Of a stretch of 64,000 nt of DNA, positions 61,441 to 64,000 are shown in pieces (the stretch's first letter is position 1; every line of letters starts with the position of its first letter). The notes under the pieces were generated by a model that had not been told where the DNA came from, ran no database searches, and saw only the letters and a list, made by a program, of their open reading frames with translations. This DNA comes from Kosakonia sp. BYX6 (GTDB taxonomy: Bacteria > Pseudomonadota > Gammaproteobacteria > Enterobacterales > Enterobacteriaceae). The position numbers were made by a program, and so were the translations under genes. The stretch is from contig NZ_CP151800.1 of assembly GCF_038449125.1 (NCBI RefSeq), positions 96,406 to 160,405 of the forward strand, in the 5' to 3' direction.

Positions 61441-61487
61441 GATGTTATTGCGATTATTTCGTTGTGTAGTGCGTTAAAGAGAGCGGT

Positions 61488-61946
61488 TTATTGACGCCCG
61501 GAATGGCCGAAGCCGCCTTCACCACGCTCGGTGGCGTCAAAATCTTCCACCAGGTTAAATTCAGCCTGTACAACCGGTACAAAGACCATCTGCGCGATGC
61601 GCTCGCCAGGCACGATGGTAAAACTGTCCTGCCCACGGTTCCAGACAGAGACCATCAGCTGCCCCTGATAATCCGAATCAATCAGCCCCACCAGGTTCCC
61701 TAACACTACGCCATGTTTATGGCCCAGCCCGGAACGCGGTAAAATCACCGCCGCAAGCGATGGGTCGGCAATATGGATTGCCAGGCCGGTCGGCAGCAAC
61801 GTTGTTGCGCCAGGCGCCAGCTCTACGGCGTCATCGAGACAGGCGCGCAGGTCAAGTCCGGCGGAGCCGGAGGTGGCATAGGTCGGCAGCGGGAACTGCT
61901 TACCAACGCGCGGGTCCAGAATCTTAACGTCGATTTTTTTCATCAT
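61488..61946 (-). CDS. dut: dUTP pyrophosphatase
   Basis: A 152-residue trimeric dUTPase (E. coli: 152). It keeps uracil out of DNA and feeds dUMP to thymidylate synthesis. All five motifs are present: [42 protein letters not shown] and [14 protein letters not shown] at 61946 ([16 protein letters not shown]) is chosen; the gene overlaps the coaBC end by 23 bp, as in E. coli. Confidence 0.97.
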   Translation of the reverse strand: MMKKIDVKILDPRVGKQFPLPTYATSGSAGLDLRACLDDAVELAPGATTLLPTGLAIHIADPSLAAVILPRSGLGHKHGVVLGNLVGLIDSDYQGQLMVSVWNRGQDSFTIVPGERIAQMVFVPVVQAEFNLVEDFDATERGEGGFGHSGRQ

Positions 61947-63138
61947 AACGGGTAACGATCTCGTCCAGTAATAGGTGTCCCAGAAGGTCTTTGCGCGCCA
62001 GCGGCAAGCGTTTATCGCCATCCTGCCAGAAAAGATGCAGTGCGTTGCTGTCGCTATTGAAGCCTTGATTGGATTGCGAGACATCATTGGCGCAAATCAA
62101 ATCGAGGTTTTTGCGGGCGCGTTTCTGCCGGGCATATTCTTCCACATTATTTGTTTCGGCGGCAAACCCAACAACATAAGGGCGATTTTCTGAAAGTGCG
62201 GCTACGCCCGCCACGATATCTGGGTTTTTCACCATTTTTATCGTAATTTCATCGCCTTGCTTTTTAATTTTTTCATCAGCGATGTGGCTGGCGCGGTAAT
62301 CCGCTACCGCTGCACAGCCAATAAAAATGTGCTGTTGCCGAGCACCATTTTTTACGGCGGCTTCCATTTCCAGCGCGGTGGTCACATTCACACGCTGAAC
62401 AAATGCGGGTGTTGGCAGCGACACCGGGCCAGAAACCAATGTGACATTCGCCCCGCGTTTAGCGGCGGCGGCGGCAATGGCGAAGCCCATCTTACCGGAA
62501 CTGAGATTGGTGATGTAACGCACCGGATCCAACGGCTCGCGGGTTGGACCGGCGGTAATCATGATGTTCAGATGTTGCAGATCTTTGACAGGCGAGAAAT
62601 GCGCGGCAGCCATATCGACAATGGTCAGCGGATCCAACATACGCCCTGGACCAATATCGCCACAGGCCTGGCTGCCGCTGTCCGGCCCCCATAACAACAG
62701 GCCACGCGAAGCCAGCACCTGCAAATTATGCTGTGTGGCGACGGCACGATACATTTGTTGGTTCATCGCTGGAACCACCGCGACAGGCGCTGGGGTGGCG
62801 AGGCAAATCGTGGAAACCAAATCGTTGGCCATCCCGGCGGCGACACGGGCAATTAAATCGGCAGTGGCAGGTGCCAGAATCACCAAATCGGCCCATTTAC
62901 CGAGTTCGATATGGCCCATTGCCGCTTCGGCTGCGGGGTCCAGCAGGCTGTCGGAAACCGGATAGCCCGAAACGGCTTGCAGGCTCATCGGCGTGATAAA
63001 GGCTTTGGCGGCCTCGGTCATTACCACGCGGACTTCCGCTCCGCGATCGCGCAGGCGACGTACCAGCTCAGGTGCTTTATAAGCTGCAATGCCGCCGCTT
63101 ACGCCGAGGACAATTTTTTTACCCGCCAGACTGATCAT
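61924..63138 (-). CDS. coaBC: Phosphopantothenoylcysteine decarboxylase/synthetase CoaBC
   Basis: A 404-residue bifunctional enzyme of CoA synthesis (dfp). The N-terminal flavoprotein CoaC domain starts [19 protein letters not shown] and has [11 protein letters not shown] (active-site His), PAMNQQMY and [13 protein letters not shown] (active-site Cys). The C-terminal CoaB domain has [28 protein letters not shown] and [10 protein letters not shown], with [16 protein letters not shown] near the end. ATG at 63138 (MISLAGKK) is chosen. It overlaps dut, and the two are co-transcribed. Confidence 0.97.
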   Translation of the reverse strand: MISLAGKKIVLGVSGGIAAYKAPELVRRLRDRGAEVRVVMTEAAKAFITPMSLQAVSGYPVSDSLLDPAAEAAMGHIELGKWADLVILAPATADLIARVAAGMANDLVSTICLATPAPVAVVPAMNQQMYRAVATQHNLQVLASRGLLLWGPDSGSQACGDIGPGRMLDPLTIVDMAAAHFSPVKDLQHLNIMITAGPTREPLDPVRYITNLSSGKMGFAIAAAAAKRGANVTLVSGPVSLPTPAFVQRVNVTTALEMEAAVKNGARQQHIFIGCAAVADYRASHIADEKIKKQGDEITIKMVKNPDIVAGVAALSENRPYVVGFAAETNNVEEYARQKRARKNLDLICANDVSQSNQGFNSDSNALHLFWQDGDKRLPLARKDLLGHLLLDEIVTRYDEKNRR

Positions 63139-63309
63139 GATTCTTTCCTGTTGGATTTCACCAGAAGTTGGGCATTTTATCACAATCCTGATGTTGTCGT
63201 GCTTTTGCCCGTGAAGCACTTTGCGAGGCATTACGCAGAGATAAGAATTCGCTGTCGAAGGGGAGAAGTGGAGTGTGGCAGCATTTAGGCGAGACAGGGA
63301 GGAATGGAC

Positions 63310-63981
63310 ATGGACATTGTTTTTATACCCCAGAAACCGCGCGAAAAGATGCTGAAATTAGGCATTGAGTCCCTTACCGACGTGGAACTATTGGCGCTGT
63401 TTTTGCGCACCGGGACACAGGGGAAAAGTGTGCTCACCGTGGCGCGTGAAATGCTGAAACACTTCGGTTCGCTGTATACATTACTCTCTGCCGATTTTGA
63501 GGACTTTAAAGATATTCCCGGTATCGGCATCGCCAAATATGCGCAGCTAAGGGGCATCGGCGAACTGGCTCGACGTTCTTACAACGCGCGTATCGTCGTG
63601 GAAGAAAGCCCGCTGCTCAGTCCTGAACTCGCCAGGGAGTTTTTGCAAAGCCAGCTGTCGAGTGAAGAGCGCGAGATCTTTATGATAATCCTGATGGATA
63701 ACCAGAACCGGATCATCAAGCACTGCCGGCTCTTTAGCGGCACTATCAATCATGTGGAAGTGCATCCGCGAGAAATTTTGCGTGAAGCGTTAAAAGTGAA
63801 TGCAGCCGCCGTGATCCTCGCGCATAATCACCCTTCGGGTAACGCTGAGCCGAGTAAAGCGGATAAATTAATCACCGAACGGGTGGTGAAATGCTGCCAG
63901 TTCATGGACATTCGGGTCCTTGATCATCTGGTTATTGGCCACGGAGAGTACGTTTCTTTTGCAGAACGTGGTTGGATTTAG
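63310..63981 (+). CDS. radC: RadC/YicR JAB-domain protein
   Basis: A 223-residue protein of the RadC family (UPF0758). The N-terminal helix-hairpin-helix region ([37 protein letters not shown]) is followed by a JAMM/JAB metalloprotease-like domain with EVHPREI and [14 protein letters not shown], the expected metal ligands. The function in E. coli is unclear; a DNA repair role was not upheld. ATG at 63310 is preferred to 63304 because GGGAGGA (63297-63303) abuts the earlier ATG. It is divergent from coaBC. Confidence 0.94.
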   Translation: MDIVFIPQKPREKMLKLGIESLTDVELLALFLRTGTQGKSVLTVAREMLKHFGSLYTLLSADFEDFKDIPGIGIAKYAQLRGIGELARRSYNARIVVEESPLLSPELAREFLQSQLSSEEREIFMIILMDNQNRIIKHCRLFSGTINHVEVHPREILREALKVNAAAVILAHNHPSGNAEPSKADKLITERVVKCCQFMDIRVLDHLVIGHGEYVSFAERGWI

Positions 63982-64000
63982 ACCACTTTGCGCGATCCAT

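Overview
The window is from the chromosome of an enterobacterium. From about 41 kb to the right end it carries the conserved selC-yicJ-yicI-yicH-xanP-recG-trmH-spoT-rpoZ-gmk-ligB-yicG-yicC-rph-pyrE-slmA-dut-coaBC-radC neighbourhood of Escherichia/Enterobacter/Kosakonia-type genomes. The products are collinear with, and close in length to, the E. coli proteins. Genus cannot be fixed from the sequence; gltS and dinD, which E. coli has in this stretch, are missing, and a Tat-exported SMP-30-type lactonase sits between pyrE and slmA.

The left 38 kb is an accessory region: the distal part of an extracellular contractile injection system (eCIS) of the antifeeding-prophage (Afp)/PVC type, all on the + strand. 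In order it encodes a VgrG-like spike (5' end outside the window), gp25-like baseplate wedge, PAAR-like tip, gp6/J-like baseplate protein, Afp12-like baseplate protein, two tail-collar fibres, a second Afp12-like protein, a third collar fibre, CIS tape-measure protein, AAA+ ATPase and a DUF4255 tail terminator. The Afp12-fibre block has been duplicated; a 78-bp leftover of the gene-11 3' end marks the duplication junction.

At the usual Afp cargo position (downstream of the afp16-like gene) lie two giant toxin genes (3,050 and 3,080 codons) separated by a LuxR-type regulator. The toxins share an almost identical 892-residue N-terminal module (a 2.69-kb DNA repeat) and then diverge. Each has a linker with an RGKR site, tandem beta-type repeats (three in toxin 1, five in toxin 2), a coiled coil, a core resembling large DUF6543/dermonecrotic-type toxins, and a multi-domain C-terminus. 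Toxin 1 alone carries an inserted Cys-His-Asp papain-like domain whose His-Asp spacing matches that of the Pasteurella toxin C3 and OspI deamidases, and it keeps a second Cys/His domain whose cysteine is deleted in toxin 2. I infer a particle with two baseplate/fibre sets and two effectors sharing one common loading or translocation module.

Between toxin 2 and selC lie a PLP-dependent decarboxylase and a GNAT acetyltransferase (one small minus-strand operon) and a 361-bp AT-rich spacer. selC (tRNA-Sec) is a classic island integration site and its 3' end faces the accessory region. No integrase and no second copy of the tRNA end is visible here, so the other island edge is presumably to the left of the window. 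The right 23 kb is housekeeping: sugar uptake and alpha-xylosidase, xanthine uptake, recombination, stringent response, nucleotide metabolism, cell-division control, and CoA synthesis.
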